Of a stretch of 64,000 bases of DNA, positions 15,263 through 25,503 are shown in pieces (the stretch's first letter is position 1; each line of letters begins with the position of its first letter). The position numbers and the translations under genes were made by a program. Below the pieces are notes generated by a model. The model had not been told where the DNA came from and searched no databases. It worked only from the letters and a program-made list of their open reading frames with translations. The DNA lies in NCBI RefSeq assembly GCF_002095435.2, contig NZ_MJEJ02000051.1:1-64000 (forward strand), in the 5' to 3' direction. Origin of the DNA: Williamsia sp. 1138. Lineage in GTDB: Bacteria; Actinomycetota; Actinomycetes; Mycobacteriales; Mycobacteriaceae.

Positions 15263-16894
15263 ATGCCCATCGCCGGTATGCGTCGAGAATCTTCCGTGCC
15301 CTCCGGACATCGGTCGCCGGTATCTGCTCGCCGATTCCCGGTCTCGCCCCGCCGAGCGTCCGTAGCCATGCTTCTCGCGGTCGCTGTCGTCACCGGTTGC
15401 TCCGCCGGGCCGGACCCAGGGCCCGATCTCGTCATCGATGACGGCAACGGCGGCGGCCCCGCACCGTCCACCGCACCGCCGCCGCCGACCCTGACTGCCC
15501 CCACCAGCGATCTGGATTGGTCCGACTGCGCCTCAGACACCCGGCAGCGGTTCGGGACTGCGGCGCTGCCCGCAGGCACCGCACTCGACTGTGCGACGTT
15601 CGACACCTCGGTGACACCCGGCACGCAGAGCATCGACACGGTGACCGTCTCGGTGATGCGCGCCAGAACCGCGGACACGCCCCCTGACGCCGCCCCACTC
15701 ATCCTGACCTCGGGCACCGACATCGCTTCGGCGAGAACGCTGGTGTCCCTGGCACAAGGCGGTGGCGCCAACCTGCTCGATGCACACCCCGTGGTCGCGA
15801 TCGACCGGCGCGGAACCGGCGATTCAACCCCGCTGGACTGCATGACCAACCTGGAACGAAGCACACTGCTGGCAAACGGCTTCAGCACCACATCACCCGA
15901 CAACCCGGCGCGCGAGCAACGTCTCGCCGCCGCCGGTACGTCCGCGTCCGACGGCTGTACCGAGACGCTCAGCCCACACCAGGTGCAGTTCACCGCCGAC
16001 AACGCTGCCGCGGACATCGAGGCCTTGCGCGAAATCTGGGGCGTCGAGCATGTCGCGGTCATCGGTGTCGGTGAAGGCGCCGGCGTCGCGCTGGCATACG
16101 CGGGGCTCTACACCGACCATCTCGGCCGCCTGATCCTCGACACCCCCGCCCCCTACCGCGTCAGCGCTCAGGTCACTGCGCAACAGACGGCAGACGGCAC
16201 CAACGCGGCGCTACGGACATTCGCAGACCAGTGTCGGGCGCTGAGTTGTTCCTTGGGCGCCGATCCCTCCGCCGCCATCGCCGGTCTCCTCGAACGGGCT
16301 CGTGCCGGAGACGTCGACGGTCTGTCCGACACCGACATACTGTTGGCCCTCACAACCACGATCGCAGTGACCCCTGGAGACAGAACGGCCGTCATCACCG
16401 CCGCTGCGGACCTGCTCGCCTCCGCCGAGGCCGGCGTCGTGGGCCCACTGCGCGCCGCGATCGCACAGGCTCGCGAACTGCGCGGCAGCGACGGGCAACT
16501 GCTGTCGAGATGCAATGACACCACCGAACCGGTCGGCCAGAACCAGATCGCGGGCCTGCTCGACGAATGGAGCAAGCAGTACCCGCTGACAGGCTCCAAC
16601 TCGGCACTCGGGCTGTTGCGATGCAACGGATTCCCGTCCGGGGACCAGCCTCCGACGCTCGGGGAGCTCCCGGTTCCGGTGTTGATGTTTCGCGGCGCCG
16701 GAGACCCGATCACCGGACCTGTCGCCACCGACGGCATCAACGGCGCCCTGATCGGCGCAGGGGCGACCTTCTCGACACTCACCTGGGAGGGCCTCGGTTA
16801 CTCCGTGCTGGCGCATTCGGACTGTGCGGGCGAAGCCGCCATCGCCTACAGCCGCTCCGCGGAGCCACCCGCTCAGGGTGCGTGCCCGGCCTGA
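15263..16894 (+). CDS. Secreted lipoprotein of the tripeptidyl-peptidase-like alpha/beta hydrolase family
   Basis: The 543-residue product has an N-terminal export signal with hydrophobic stretch VAMLLAVAVVTGCSAG; the lipobox VTGC marks Cys as the lipidated residue. A low-complexity proline linker is followed by an alpha/beta hydrolase domain like secreted tripeptidyl aminopeptidases and mycobacterial Rv2672. The oxyanion segment AIDRRGTGDSTPLDC is present. The acid (FRGAGDPIT) and histidine (LAHSDC) positions are kept, but the nucleophile elbow reads GVGEGAG where active members have GxSxG. It may therefore be inactive or use other chemistry. ATG 15263 was chosen over upstream codons that overlap the previous gene. 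Confidence 0.85.
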   Translation: MPIAGMRRESSVPSGHRSPVSARRFPVSPRRASVAMLLAVAVVTGCSAGPDPGPDLVIDDGNGGGPAPSTAPPPPTLTAPTSDLDWSDCASDTRQRFGTAALPAGTALDCATFDTSVTPGTQSIDTVTVSVMRARTADTPPDAAPLILTSGTDIASARTLVSLAQGGGANLLDAHPVVAIDRRGTGDSTPLDCMTNLERSTLLANGFSTTSPDNPAREQRLAAAGTSASDGCTETLSPHQVQFTADNAAADIEALREIWGVEHVAVIGVGEGAGVALAYAGLYTDHLGRLILDTPAPYRVSAQVTAQQTADGTNAALRTFADQCRALSCSLGADPSAAIAGLLERARAGDVDGLSDTDILLALTTTIAVTPGDRTAVITAAADLLASAEAGVVGPLRAAIAQARELRGSDGQLLSRCNDTTEPVGQNQIAGLLDEWSKQYPLTGSNSALGLLRCNGFPSGDQPPTLGELPVPVLMFRGAGDPITGPVATDGINGALIGAGATFSTLTWEGLGYSVLAHSDCAGEAAIAYSRSAEPPAQGACPA

Positions 16895-16954
16895 CCGACG
16901 TCTCGGATGTCCGGATCTCGCGGTGTCGGACACCGACGATCCGCCCGTCCGTAG

Positions 16955-16960
16955 TACGGT
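16955..16960 (+). promoter_or_regulatory. -10 element for leaderless aftC
   Basis: TACGGT is followed by six bases and GTG 16967. Confidence 0.6.
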
Positions 16961-16966
16961 TCGGCA

Positions 16967-18244
16967 GTGCCGAACAATGACACCAACCCGCCCGAACCGG
17001 TGAACCCGACGCGACTGTCCGTTGCCGACCGTGTCCTGTTTCCTCAGGTGGATATCGGCCGAATCGTGTCCCTGGTGCTCTGGCCGGTCGCGATACTGAT
17101 GGTGTTCCAGCGCTCGGTGATCCTCGGGGTGAACGGGGATCGGACCGACGACTTCTCACCGGTGTACCGCGCGGCGCTGGCCTTCCTTCGCAGCGAGCCG
17201 GTGTACACGGAGAACTACAACACCGTCGATCCGCATTACCTATACCCGCCGTCGGGCACGATGTTGATGGCTCCCCTGGGTTACCTCGACCCCGAGCGGG
17301 CGCGCTGGCTGTTCATCTTCGCCTCGGTCATGGTCTTGGTCCTGTGCGCCTACCTGGTCACCCGGATGTTCGGGTACTCACTGCGTTCCCCCGTGATGCC
17401 GATCGTGCTCTTCGTCTTCTTCCTGTCGGAGACGGTCGCACACACCCTGATCTTCGTGAACTTCAATTCGTTCGTGCTGCTGGGCGAACTGGCATTCATG
17501 ATGCTGGCACTCAAGCGCAAGGACCTGTGGGCCGGTGTCCCGCTGGGCATCACATTCGCCGTCAAGCCGGTGCTCGCAGTCCTGCTCCTGCTGCCGCTGC
17601 TCAACCGGCAGTGGAAGGTGTTCGTCGGAGCCATCGGCGTACCCATCCTGCTGACGGCGATGGCGTGGCCGTTGTCAGCCGATCCCGGATCGTTCATCAA
17701 ACGCACCGCGCCCTACCTGTTCGAGGCAAGGGACTACTACAACAGCTCGATCGTCGGCAACGGCGCCTACTTCGGCGTACAGACGTGGCTGGTGGTACTG
17801 CTGCGGATCGCATTCGTCCTGATGGCCGCGTTCAGCCTCTGGTTCCTGTACCGCCACTACCGCAAGACCGACGAATTGCTGTGGCTCACCACCTCATCAG
17901 GGGTGCTGCTGTGCACCTCGTGGCTGGTCGGCTCCCTGGGGCAGGGCTACTACTCGATGCTGCTTTTCCCGCTGCTGATGACCGTGCTGCTGCGGGGATC
18001 GGCGATGCGCAACTGGCCGGCCTGGCTGGGTGTGTACGGGTGCTTCACGTTCGATGCCTTCTATTCCGACCGATGGGAGGCCTTCGGCCGCGCGGTCGAG
18101 TACAACAAGGTCACCTGGGGCTGGTCGCTCCTGATGATCTCGGTCTTCTGCGTGTTGCTGTTCCGCTACCTCGACCTGCGCAAAACCGATCAGATCGAGG
18201 TCGGCGGCAGCTCCACCCGACCGGCAGCGCCGGCCGGGGTATAG
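16967..18244 (+). CDS. aftC: Alpha-(1->3)-arabinofuranosyltransferase AftC (GT87)
   Basis: AftC is a polytopic GT-C transferase that uses decaprenyl-phosphoarabinose to put alpha-1,3 branches into arabinogalactan and lipoarabinomannan. The 425-residue protein has about ten membrane helices and the GT87/DUF2029 pattern. An acidic pair D61-D62 lies in the first periplasmic loop (GDRTDDFSPVYRAALAF), followed by the PHYLYPPSGTMLMAPLGYL motif. Position after the Rv2672-like gene and before hemQ matches Rv2673. The start GTG 16967 has a -10 element six bases upstream. Its stop is one base from the hemQ stop on the other strand. Confidence 0.9.
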   Translation: MPNNDTNPPEPVNPTRLSVADRVLFPQVDIGRIVSLVLWPVAILMVFQRSVILGVNGDRTDDFSPVYRAALAFLRSEPVYTENYNTVDPHYLYPPSGTMLMAPLGYLDPERARWLFIFASVMVLVLCAYLVTRMFGYSLRSPVMPIVLFVFFLSETVAHTLIFVNFNSFVLLGELAFMMLALKRKDLWAGVPLGITFAVKPVLAVLLLLPLLNRQWKVFVGAIGVPILLTAMAWPLSADPGSFIKRTAPYLFEARDYYNSSIVGNGAYFGVQTWLVVLLRIAFVLMAAFSLWFLYRHYRKTDELLWLTTSSGVLLCTSWLVGSLGQGYYSMLLFPLLMTVLLRGSAMRNWPAWLGVYGCFTFDAFYSDRWEAFGRAVEYNKVTWGWSLLMISVFCVLLFRYLDLRKTDQIEVGGSSTRPAAPAGV

Positions 18245-18245
18245 C

Positions 18246-18950
18246 TCACGGCAGAGCGTTGAGCAGCTGGTCGATCTCCACGCGGGGTCCGGTGAAGAAC
18301 GGGGTTTCCTCGCGCACGTGCATCCGGGCCTCGGTGGCCCTCAGGTCGCGCATCAGATCGACGATCCGGTGCAGTTCGGGTGCTTCGAACGCCAGCAACC
18401 ACTCGTAGTCGCCCAACGCGAACGACGAGACCGTGTTGGCACGCACATCCTTGTAACCGCGGGCCTGCTTGCCATGGTCCGCGAGCATCTGGCGGCGCTC
18501 GGCGTCGGGTAGCAGGTACCACTCGTAGGAGCGCACGAACGGGTACACGCAGATGTATTTCCCGGCTTCCTCACCCGCGAGAAACGCCGGGATGTGACTC
18601 TTGTTGAACTCCGCAGGCCGGTGCAGCGCAACGTTGCTCCAGACCGCGGTGCTCACTTTGCCCAGAACGGTGGTGCGGCGGAAATCGGCGTATGCGGCCT
18701 GGATCTGCTCGACTTCTTCGGAGTGCCACCAGATCATGAAGTCGGCGTCGGCGCGCAGGCCCGAGACGTCATAGATCCCGCGCACCACCACACCCTTGTC
18801 GGCCAGGGTTCCGAAGAACTGCTCGGCGTCGGCGACGGCGGCCGAGCGGTCTTCGCCCAGTTCTCCTGGGCGAACCGAGAACACGGAGAACATCAGATAG
18901 CGGACGGTGGCGTTGAGTTCGGCGTAATCCAGGCGGGTCATGTATTTCAT
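18246..18950 (-). CDS. hemQ: Coproheme decarboxylase HemQ (chlorite dismutase-like)
   Basis: HemQ oxidatively decarboxylates Fe-coproporphyrin III to haem b, the last step of the coproporphyrin-dependent pathway of Gram-positive bacteria. The 234-residue protein shows the family blocks [56 protein letters not shown] and [20 protein letters not shown] 18950 is chosen because GGGTGGCAG precedes it. It is the last gene of a hemE-hemY-hemQ set on the minus strand, 45 bases after hemY, which fits its role. Confidence 0.95.
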   Translation of the reverse strand: MKYMTRLDYAELNATVRYLMFSVFSVRPGELGEDRSAAVADAEQFFGTLADKGVVVRGIYDVSGLRADADFMIWWHSEEVEQIQAAYADFRRTTVLGKVSTAVWSNVALHRPAEFNKSHIPAFLAGEEAGKYICVYPFVRSYEWYLLPDAERRQMLADHGKQARGYKDVRANTVSSFALGDYEWLLAFEAPELHRIVDLMRDLRATEARMHVREETPFFTGPRVEIDQLLNALP

Positions 18951-18995
18951 ACTGCCACCCGCAGCAGGCCCCACCTGCGTGCAGGTGGAGCTACG

Positions 18996-20360
18996 TCAGC
19001 CCCCGGCGAGATCGGTGACGAGTACGCGCGCGACGGCATCAGCACGCCCGATGCAGGCAGGTACCCCGACACCGCTGTAGGTGGCGCCGGCCAACACGAG
19101 CCGGGCGGGCCGATCTCGATCGATCTGGGAAACGAGGCCTGTATGTCCGGGGGCATAGCGCGGGATGCCTCCGGGCCAGCGCTGCACCACCGCGGCTCGG
19201 ACCGGGACAGGCGTCTGCTCTTGTCCCGCCAGCGCCATCACCACACCCAGATCAGTTGAGGCCCAATCGATCAACTGTCGATCGTCGATACCGCTCACGC
19301 TCGCGCCGTATCGGCCGAACGATGCCCGGACGACCCCGCCGTCGCCGGCGAGGTGGTTCCACTTGCGAGAACTGAACGTGAATGCTTTTGCGCGGACCGA
19401 GGTTTCGTCCCCGGCCACGAGGACACCCGACAGTTGAGGTAACTCGACGCCGCTGTCCAGCGCCATCGCGACGACCGCAGAACCAGATACGTCGATCCCG
19501 GCCAGCGGCTGCGCGATCTCCTCCACCGAGGCGAAGATCTCTGCGGTCACAGGCGCGGGCAGCGCGCACACCACCCCGTCGAAGGGTTCACCATCGACCG
19601 CCCAGCCGCGGGGAGTTCGACGGACCTCCCCGACCGAGGTACCCACATGCACAATGGGTGCGCTTTGCCGTAGCAGTTCGTCCACCAGCACCGGATATCC
19701 ACCGAGCAACGCACCGAACACCGGGCCCGATCCCGTCGCGGCCCCCAACAACGAGGTGACGGCGGAGGTCAGATCAGGTGCACCCGCGTCGAGGCGCGCC
19801 GCCAAACCAGGCATCACCGCCCGCAGCCCCAGATCGTCTGAACGCGCCGAGTACACACCCGACAGCATCGGATCCACGCTGCGTTCGACCACCGACCGCC
19901 CGAAGCGGTCACCGACGAGTTCGCCGATCGAGATGTCCTGACCGGACCGCCACTTCAGCGCGCGGGCGGGTTCGCGTGCCATCAGGCGCAGGTCGTCGGC
20001 CTCCGCGAGGTGGGCGACGGTGTCCGGGTCACCGGGTATGCCCATGAGGGTCGGCCGCGCCACCGGATGCAAACTCGCACCCGACAAGATGTTCGGTCCC
20101 AGCGTTCCCGGGTGGACGAGCAGGTGGGTCAACCCCAGTTCGTGTACCAGCGCCGTGGCTTCGGGGCGTCGCACCAAAAACGCTTCAGCCCCGACGTCGA
20201 GACGGATTCCCCCGACCTCGACCGAGTGCAGGGTGCCGCCGACGTGGTCGGACCTCTCGAATATGTCGATGTCCACCGAGGCGCTGAGCAGCCGGCGTAG
20301 CCGGTACGCCGCGACCAGACCGGAGATCCCGCCGCCGAGAACCGCCACCCGAGGGTTCAC
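18996..20360 (-). CDS. hemY: Protoporphyrinogen/coproporphyrinogen III oxidase HemY
   Basis: This 454-residue FAD enzyme oxidises coproporphyrinogen III to coproporphyrin III in organisms that also carry HemQ. The dinucleotide-binding motif [16 protein letters not shown] is at the N-terminus, with the ribose-binding [11 protein letters not shown] after it. The substrate lid region and the C-terminal [20 protein letters not shown] complete the fold. ATG 20360 overlaps the stop of hemE by four bases. The name hemG is also used for the orthologue in mycobacteria. The presence of hemQ points to coproporphyrinogen rather than protoporphyrinogen as substrate. Confidence 0.95.
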   Translation of the reverse strand: MNPRVAVLGGGISGLVAAYRLRRLLSASVDIDIFERSDHVGGTLHSVEVGGIRLDVGAEAFLVRRPEATALVHELGLTHLLVHPGTLGPNILSGASLHPVARPTLMGIPGDPDTVAHLAEADDLRLMAREPARALKWRSGQDISIGELVGDRFGRSVVERSVDPMLSGVYSARSDDLGLRAVMPGLAARLDAGAPDLTSAVTSLLGAATGSGPVFGALLGGYPVLVDELLRQSAPIVHVGTSVGEVRRTPRGWAVDGEPFDGVVCALPAPVTAEIFASVEEIAQPLAGIDVSGSAVVAMALDSGVELPQLSGVLVAGDETSVRAKAFTFSSRKWNHLAGDGGVVRASFGRYGASVSGIDDRQLIDWASTDLGVVMALAGQEQTPVPVRAAVVQRWPGGIPRYAPGHTGLVSQIDRDRPARLVLAGATYSGVGVPACIGRADAVARVLVTDLAGG

Positions 20361-21406
20361 AGGGAGTGCACCAACTCCACCACCCTGGTCAGCACCGTCG
20401 GATCGGTGGGGGGCAAGACTCCGTGGCCGAGGTTGAAGATGTGCCCGATCGCACCGGCGTCGAGCGCCCGGTCGGCTTCGGCGGCGATCCTGCGCACCTC
20501 ACGCTCGACCACCTCCCACGGAGCGAAAAGGGTGGCCGGATCCAGATTTCCCTGGAGGGCTTTCCCGGGTCCGACCCGACGAGCGGCCTCGTCCAGCGGG
20601 ATGCGCCAGTCGACGCCGACCACATCGGCGCCGGCGGTGCCCATGTCGTGAAGCAACTCCCCTGTCCCGACCCCGAAGTGGATGCGGGGGACGTCGTAAG
20701 CCGCCAATTCGGCGAAGACCCGAGCCGAGTGGGGGCGCGCGAACGTGTTGTAGTCGGCAACGGAGAGGGCGCCGGCCCAGGAATCGAACAGCTGGAACGC
20801 GTCGACACCGGCGTCGAGCTGCACCTTCAGGAACGCGATCGTGATGTCGGCGAGCTTGCCGACCAGTTCATGCCACACGGCGGGATCGGAGTACATCAGC
20901 GCTTTGGTGTTCTCGTAGTTACGGCTCGGGCCGCCCTCCACGAGATACGACGCCAAGGTGAACGGCGCGCCCGCAAAGCCGATCAGCGCCGTATCCCCGA
21001 GCTCGGCTTTGAGCAGTGTCACGGCTCTCGACACCGCACCCACGGCCTCCGGGGTGAGCAGCGGGAGCCTGCGGATGTCTTCTCTGGTTCGGATGGGCTC
21101 GGCGATCACCGGTCCGACACCCGACACGATGTCCAGGTCGACACCCGCTGCCTTGAGCGGGACGACGATATCGGAGAAGAGGATCGCCGCATCGACGCCG
21201 TGTCTGCGGACCGGCTGAAGCGTGATCTCGCAGACGAGGTCGGGATCGAAACACGACTCGAGCATCCCGCGTCCCACGCGGATCTCGCGGTATTCCGGCA
21301 ACGAGCGGCCCGCCTGCCGCATGAACCACACGGGGCGACGGTCGGGGCGCTGCCCGCGGGCGGCCGCGACCAGCGGCGAGAGGGCGCGGGCATGTTGTTG
21401 AGTCAT
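20357..21406 (-). CDS. hemE: Uroporphyrinogen decarboxylase
   Basis: HemE removes four carboxyl groups from uroporphyrinogen III to give coproporphyrinogen III. The 349-residue protein carries the family signature [20 protein letters not shown], the [16 protein letters not shown] block with its catalytic aspartate, and [16 protein letters not shown]. The C-terminal [12 protein letters not shown] motif is also present. ATG 21406 ([11 protein letters not shown]) gives the normal family length; in-frame codons up to 21445 would overlap the region upstream of the DUF3000 gene. It overlaps hemY by four bases. The DUF3000 gene starts divergently about 120 bases away. Confidence 0.96.
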   Translation of the reverse strand: MTQQHARALSPLVAAARGQRPDRRPVWFMRQAGRSLPEYREIRVGRGMLESCFDPDLVCEITLQPVRRHGVDAAILFSDIVVPLKAAGVDLDIVSGVGPVIAEPIRTREDIRRLPLLTPEAVGAVSRAVTLLKAELGDTALIGFAGAPFTLASYLVEGGPSRNYENTKALMYSDPAVWHELVGKLADITIAFLKVQLDAGVDAFQLFDSWAGALSVADYNTFARPHSARVFAELAAYDVPRIHFGVGTGELLHDMGTAGADVVGVDWRIPLDEAARRVGPGKALQGNLDPATLFAPWEVVEREVRRIAAEADRALDAGAIGHIFNLGHGVLPPTDPTVLTRVVELVHSL

Positions 21407-21512
21407 CACCCGACATGCTGCCATGAGCACGCCCCCCGCCTCCACGGCCCACCGCCTGCTGCGACGTAGGTCGGGTACGGCGCGCCTCCGCAGCGTCGGC
21501 GTGGCGGGGCCC

Positions 21513-21518
21513 TACGGT
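21513..21518 (+). promoter_or_regulatory. -10 element for the leaderless DUF3000 gene
   Basis: TACGGT is followed by six bases and GTG 21525, the same arrangement as upstream of aftC. Confidence 0.6.
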
Positions 21519-21524
21519 CGAACA

Positions 21525-22118
21525 GTGACCACTTCCGGAGCGTCGACCGAGCCTGCGGTCTTTCGCAGCGCCATCGAATCGATGCACGCGGCCAGGGTCC
21601 GGTCTGAGATCGAGCTCGGCAGCATTCGTCCCCCGCAGCGTCTGGCGCCTTACAGCTATGCCGTCGGCGCCGAGGTGACCCAGCCCGAAGGCGACGACGT
21701 GGCCACCGATTCCGACGGTACCGCCTTCGGCCGCCTGATCCTGCTCTACGACCCCGACGGCCACGAGGCCTGGAACGGAACCATGCGCCTGGTGGCATTC
21801 ATCCAGGCCGAGGTCGAAGCCGTGTTGGCCGCCGACCCACTGTTGCCCGAGGTGGCCTGGAGCTGGTTGACCGAATCCCTCGAGAAGTCCGAGCACGTGG
21901 AGATCACTGCGCTCGGAGGGACCGTCACGTCGACGACGTCGGTCCGATACGGCGACATCTCCGGACCACCGCGAGCGCATCAGCTGGAACTGCGGGCTTC
22001 GTGGACATCGACCACCGATGAGTTGAACGGCCATGTGGAGGCGTTCTGTGAAGTGCTCTCCCTGGCCGCGGGCCTGCCCCCGTCCGGGGTCACGCGGCTC
22101 GGGTTCGCCGAAGCGTGA
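21525..22118 (+). CDS. DUF3000 family protein
   Basis: This 197-residue cytosolic protein belongs to the actinobacterial DUF3000 family, which has no known function. Recognisable blocks are FRSAIESMHAARVRSEIELG, PPQRLAPYSYAVGAEV and VAWSWLTESLEKSEHVEITA. M. tuberculosis has the same neighbour order (Rv2680 between hemE and the RNase D gene). GTG 21525 is favoured by the -10 hexamer; the frame is open back to 21423 but that part overlaps hemE's upstream region. The rnd gene begins ten bases after the stop, so the two form an operon. Confidence 0.9.
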   Translation: MTTSGASTEPAVFRSAIESMHAARVRSEIELGSIRPPQRLAPYSYAVGAEVTQPEGDDVATDSDGTAFGRLILLYDPDGHEAWNGTMRLVAFIQAEVEAVLAADPLLPEVAWSWLTESLEKSEHVEITALGGTVTSTTSVRYGDISGPPRAHQLELRASWTSTTDELNGHVEAFCEVLSLAAGLPPSGVTRLGFAEA

Positions 22119-22128
22119 ACCCAGCGGT

Positions 22129-23424
22129 ATGACCGAATCAATCGAGCCGCCACCGGTTTCCGACGACGAGGCAATTCCCACGGGTGCCGAGGCGCCTTCG
22201 GTCGACGAGGGTCCCCCACCGACCCCATTGACCGAACCGGCCGACGGCGTGCCACCGGTGCTGACCACGCCAGATGAGTTCGCCGAGGCCGGGCGATCGC
22301 TGGCTGCCGGCACCGGGCCGATCGCGCTCGACACCGAGCGGGCGTCAGGCTTCCGGTATTCCGGACGCGCCTACCTCGTCCAGATCCGGCGCGCGGGCAG
22401 TGGAACGATGCTCATCGACCCGATCGATCATCCTGACGCCCTCGGACCGATTGCAGCCGCCCTCGACGGTCCCGAGTGGATCCTGCACGCCGCGGACCAG
22501 GACCTGCCGTGCCTACGCGAGCTGAACTTCCGCTGTGCTGCGCTCTACGACACCGAATTGGCGGGCAGGCTGCTCGGGATCCCCAAGGTCAACCTCGCTG
22601 CGATGGTGGAGCATTTCCTCGGGCTCGGCCTGGTCAAGGGCCACGGTGCCGCGGACTGGTCGCGACGTCCACTCCCGGCCGATTGGCTGAATTACGCGGC
22701 CCTCGACGTCGAGGTTCTCATCGAGCTCCGTGATGCAGTCCAGGCTGCGCTGGTCGAGGCGGGGAAAGAGACATGGGCCGCGGAGGAATTCGCTGCCGTG
22801 CTTGCCAGGCCCGAGCCCGCGCCGCGTCCGGATCGGTGGCGGCGGGTATCGAAAATCCACACCATCAAGTCCACTCGAACCTTGGCCGCCGTGCAGCAGT
22901 TATGGATTGCGCGTGAGGACGTGGCACGTCGACGCGACGTGGCACCGGGCCGGATCCTGCCGGACTCGGCAATCGTCGCCGCTGCGGTCGCGGATCCGAA
23001 AACGCTGGATGAGCTGTACAAGTTGCCCGTCTTCGGCGGTCCACGCCAACGCCGGCAGGCCGGTCGATGGATGTCGGCACTCGAAGCGGCGCGACGACTC
23101 CCGGACTCCGAACTGCCGCCCCGGCGACCACCGAGTACCGGGCTGCCCCAGGTCAATCGCTGGGAAGCCAAGTCGCCTGAGGCCGCTGCGCGGCTGACCG
23201 CGGTACGCGCGGCGCTGACAGCGCTCGCCGAAGAGGTGAACACGCCGGTGGAGAATCTGCTGCAGCCCGAGCTGGTTCGTCAACTGTGCTGGGACGACGT
23301 GCCATCTGCCACGCCGGAGGCCGTCGCCACCCGACTGGCGGTCGGTGGCGCACGGCCGTGGCAGATCCACCTGACCTCACCGGTGATCGCCGACGCCCTC
23401 GCAGTTGTGCCGGCGACCGACTGA
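22129..23424 (+). CDS. rnd: Ribonuclease D (HRDC domain)
   Basis: RNase D is a 3'-5' exoribonuclease that trims tRNA and other structured RNA. The 431-residue protein starts with an acidic proline-rich tail of about 55 residues. The DEDD exonuclease domain follows: IALDTERASGFRY holds the first DxE pair, HAADQDLPCLRELNF the second region and DWLNYAALDVEVLIEL the last acidic motif. An HRDC nucleic-acid-binding domain lies at about 240-320. ATG 22129 is ten bases after the DUF3000 stop. It converges with dxs, 15 bases away. Confidence 0.93.
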   Translation: MTESIEPPPVSDDEAIPTGAEAPSVDEGPPPTPLTEPADGVPPVLTTPDEFAEAGRSLAAGTGPIALDTERASGFRYSGRAYLVQIRRAGSGTMLIDPIDHPDALGPIAAALDGPEWILHAADQDLPCLRELNFRCAALYDTELAGRLLGIPKVNLAAMVEHFLGLGLVKGHGAADWSRRPLPADWLNYAALDVEVLIELRDAVQAALVEAGKETWAAEEFAAVLARPEPAPRPDRWRRVSKIHTIKSTRTLAAVQQLWIAREDVARRRDVAPGRILPDSAIVAAAVADPKTLDELYKLPVFGGPRQRRQAGRWMSALEAARRLPDSELPPRRPPSTGLPQVNRWEAKSPEAAARLTAVRAALTALAEEVNTPVENLLQPELVRQLCWDDVPSATPEAVATRLAVGGARPWQIHLTSPVIADALAVVPATD

Positions 23425-23439
23425 GCACGATCCGGTCGG

Positions 23440-25407
23440 CTACTCGGGAAGCGCCTGCTGATCCGAGGCCTGTCGCGAATTGTTTTCTCCGCGAACGAGA
23501 TCGCTCTCATCTGACGACGACAGCGGCGGCTGCATCCCCGACACCATGGCCGTGATCGCCCGAGCGACGTCCTGGGCGGTGAGACCCAGCTGATCGAGTA
23601 TCTGATTGCGCGAAGCGGGTGAGAGGAACTCCTGTGCGATACCCACGTCGCGCACGGGTGTGGACACCCCGGCGCTGCGCAGCTTCTCCGACACCGACGA
23701 ACCCACGCCGCCGTGGACTCCACCGTCTTCCACGGTGACCACGAGTCGGTGGGTGGCGGCCAATTCGACAATGGATTCCGGCACCGGCAACACCCATCGT
23801 GGGTCGACGACCGTGGCCCCGATCCCCTGCTGGGCAAGGCGTGCAGCGGTGTCGATGGCAAGCGAGGCGAACGGACCGACAGCGACGATCAGAACATCGC
23901 AGTCGTCCCCGCGAGACGGTGCCGCGAGAACATCTGTGCCGTCGCCGAGCCGTTCGATGGCGCGGATGTCCTCAGGTACCGCACCCTTCGGGAAGCGAAG
24001 CGCGGTGGGTCCGTCGTTCACGTCGAGGGCCTCGGCGAGCTCTTCTCGCAGTCGCACCGAATCCCGCGGGGCAGCCACTCGCATGCCGGGCACGATCGAC
24101 ATGAGTGAGAGATCCCACATCCCGTTGTGGCTGGGACCATCCGGTCCGGTGACTCCTGCACGGTCCAGGACCAGCGTGACGGGTTGCCGCAGCAGCGCCA
24201 CGTCCATCAGCAATTGATCGAAGGCGCGGTTGAGAAAGGTGGAGTAGATGGCGACAACAGGATGGAGTCCGCCCAGCGCCAGACCGGCGGCCGAGGTGAG
24301 TGCGTGCTGTTCGGCGATCCCGACGTCGAACATGCGGTCGGGGAAGCGTTCTCCGAACGGTGCGAGACCCGTCGGACCCGGCATCGCCGCGGTGATCGCG
24401 ACGACGTCTTTGCGGCGGCTACCGGCCTCGATCAGCGCGGCGGAGAACACCGACGTCCAATCCGGCGCGGGCACACTCGTCGATTTGCCGGTGGCCGGAT
24501 CGATGATGCCGGTCGAGTGCATCTGATCGGCGACATCGTTCTCGGCGTGGTGGTAACCCATCCCCTTTCGGGTGACGGTGTGCACGATGACCGATCCCCC
24601 GAAGGACTTCGCCCGCTGCAGCGCCTTCTCCAGCGCCTCCTGATCGTGTCCGTCGACGGGTCCGACGTATTTGATGCCCAGATCGGTGAACATCGCCTGC
24701 GGGGCGAGCGCATCTTTGATCCCGGTCTTGAGACCGTGCAGTGCCGAATACGCCAGCGCACCGAACAACGGCATCTTGAGGACCGCGCGCCGCCCCTCGT
24801 CGAGAACGCGCTCGTAGCCAGGCTGCAGTCGCAGTCCCGAGAGGTGCCGCGCGAAACCACCGATGGTCGGCGCGTACGAGCGGCCGTTGTCGTTGACGAC
24901 GATGACCATGGGGCGATCTCCGCCCGCGATGTTGTTGAGCGCTTCCCAGCACATTCCTCCGGTCAGCGCGCCGTCGCCGACCACCGGGACGACGTGCCGG
25001 CTCTCGCCCGCCAGTTCGAATGCCTTGGCCAGCCCATCCGCATAAGACAAAGCGGCCGAGGCGTGCGAGGACTCGACCCAGTCGTGCTCGCTCTCTGCGC
25101 GTTCCTGGTACCCGGTCAGGCCGTCGCGCTGGCGGAGGGTGTCGAATCCTCCTTTGCGGCCGGTGACGATCTTGTGCACGTAGCACTGGTGGCCGGTGTC
25201 GAAGAGGAGTGCGTCGTTCGGCGAATCGAAGACCCGGTGCAGGGCAAGGGTGAGTTCGACCACGCCGAGATTGGGTCCCAGATGTCCGCCGGTCGCCGAG
25301 ACCTTGGCGATCAGGAAATCGCGGATCTCCTGGGCCAGCTCGTGCATCTGCGGGAGGGTCAACTCGCGCAGATCGGATGGCGAATCGACCGAATCCAGCA
25401 CGCTCAT
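23440..25407 (-). CDS. dxs: 1-Deoxy-D-xylulose-5-phosphate synthase
   Basis: DXS condenses pyruvate and glyceraldehyde 3-phosphate with thiamine diphosphate to start the MEP isoprenoid pathway, which in this group also feeds decaprenyl phosphate for the cell wall. The 655-residue transketolase-type protein has the ThDP motif [20 protein letters not shown], the catalytic histidine region [20 protein letters not shown] and the glutamate block [21 protein letters not shown] short polar C-terminal tail is extra. Position matches Rv2682c. The start ATG 25407 lies at the conserved N-terminus. Confidence 0.97.
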   Translation of the reverse strand: MSVLDSVDSPSDLRELTLPQMHELAQEIRDFLIAKVSATGGHLGPNLGVVELTLALHRVFDSPNDALLFDTGHQCYVHKIVTGRKGGFDTLRQRDGLTGYQERAESEHDWVESSHASAALSYADGLAKAFELAGESRHVVPVVGDGALTGGMCWEALNNIAGGDRPMVIVVNDNGRSYAPTIGGFARHLSGLRLQPGYERVLDEGRRAVLKMPLFGALAYSALHGLKTGIKDALAPQAMFTDLGIKYVGPVDGHDQEALEKALQRAKSFGGSVIVHTVTRKGMGYHHAENDVADQMHSTGIIDPATGKSTSVPAPDWTSVFSAALIEAGSRRKDVVAITAAMPGPTGLAPFGERFPDRMFDVGIAEQHALTSAAGLALGGLHPVVAIYSTFLNRAFDQLLMDVALLRQPVTLVLDRAGVTGPDGPSHNGMWDLSLMSIVPGMRVAAPRDSVRLREELAEALDVNDGPTALRFPKGAVPEDIRAIERLGDGTDVLAAPSRGDDCDVLIVAVGPFASLAIDTAARLAQQGIGATVVDPRWVLPVPESIVELAATHRLVVTVEDGGVHGGVGSSVSEKLRSAGVSTPVRDVGIAQEFLSPASRNQILDQLGLTAQDVARAITAMVSGMQPPLSSSDESDLVRGENNSRQASDQQALPE

Positions 25408-25503
25408 CTCTCTGGTGTCCTCTCAGGTGGGCGGCGACGCCGACGAACTACCGGTCTGCCGCGGTGCACCCGCCGGGCTGCGGCGGACGCGTGGCTACCC
25501 AGT

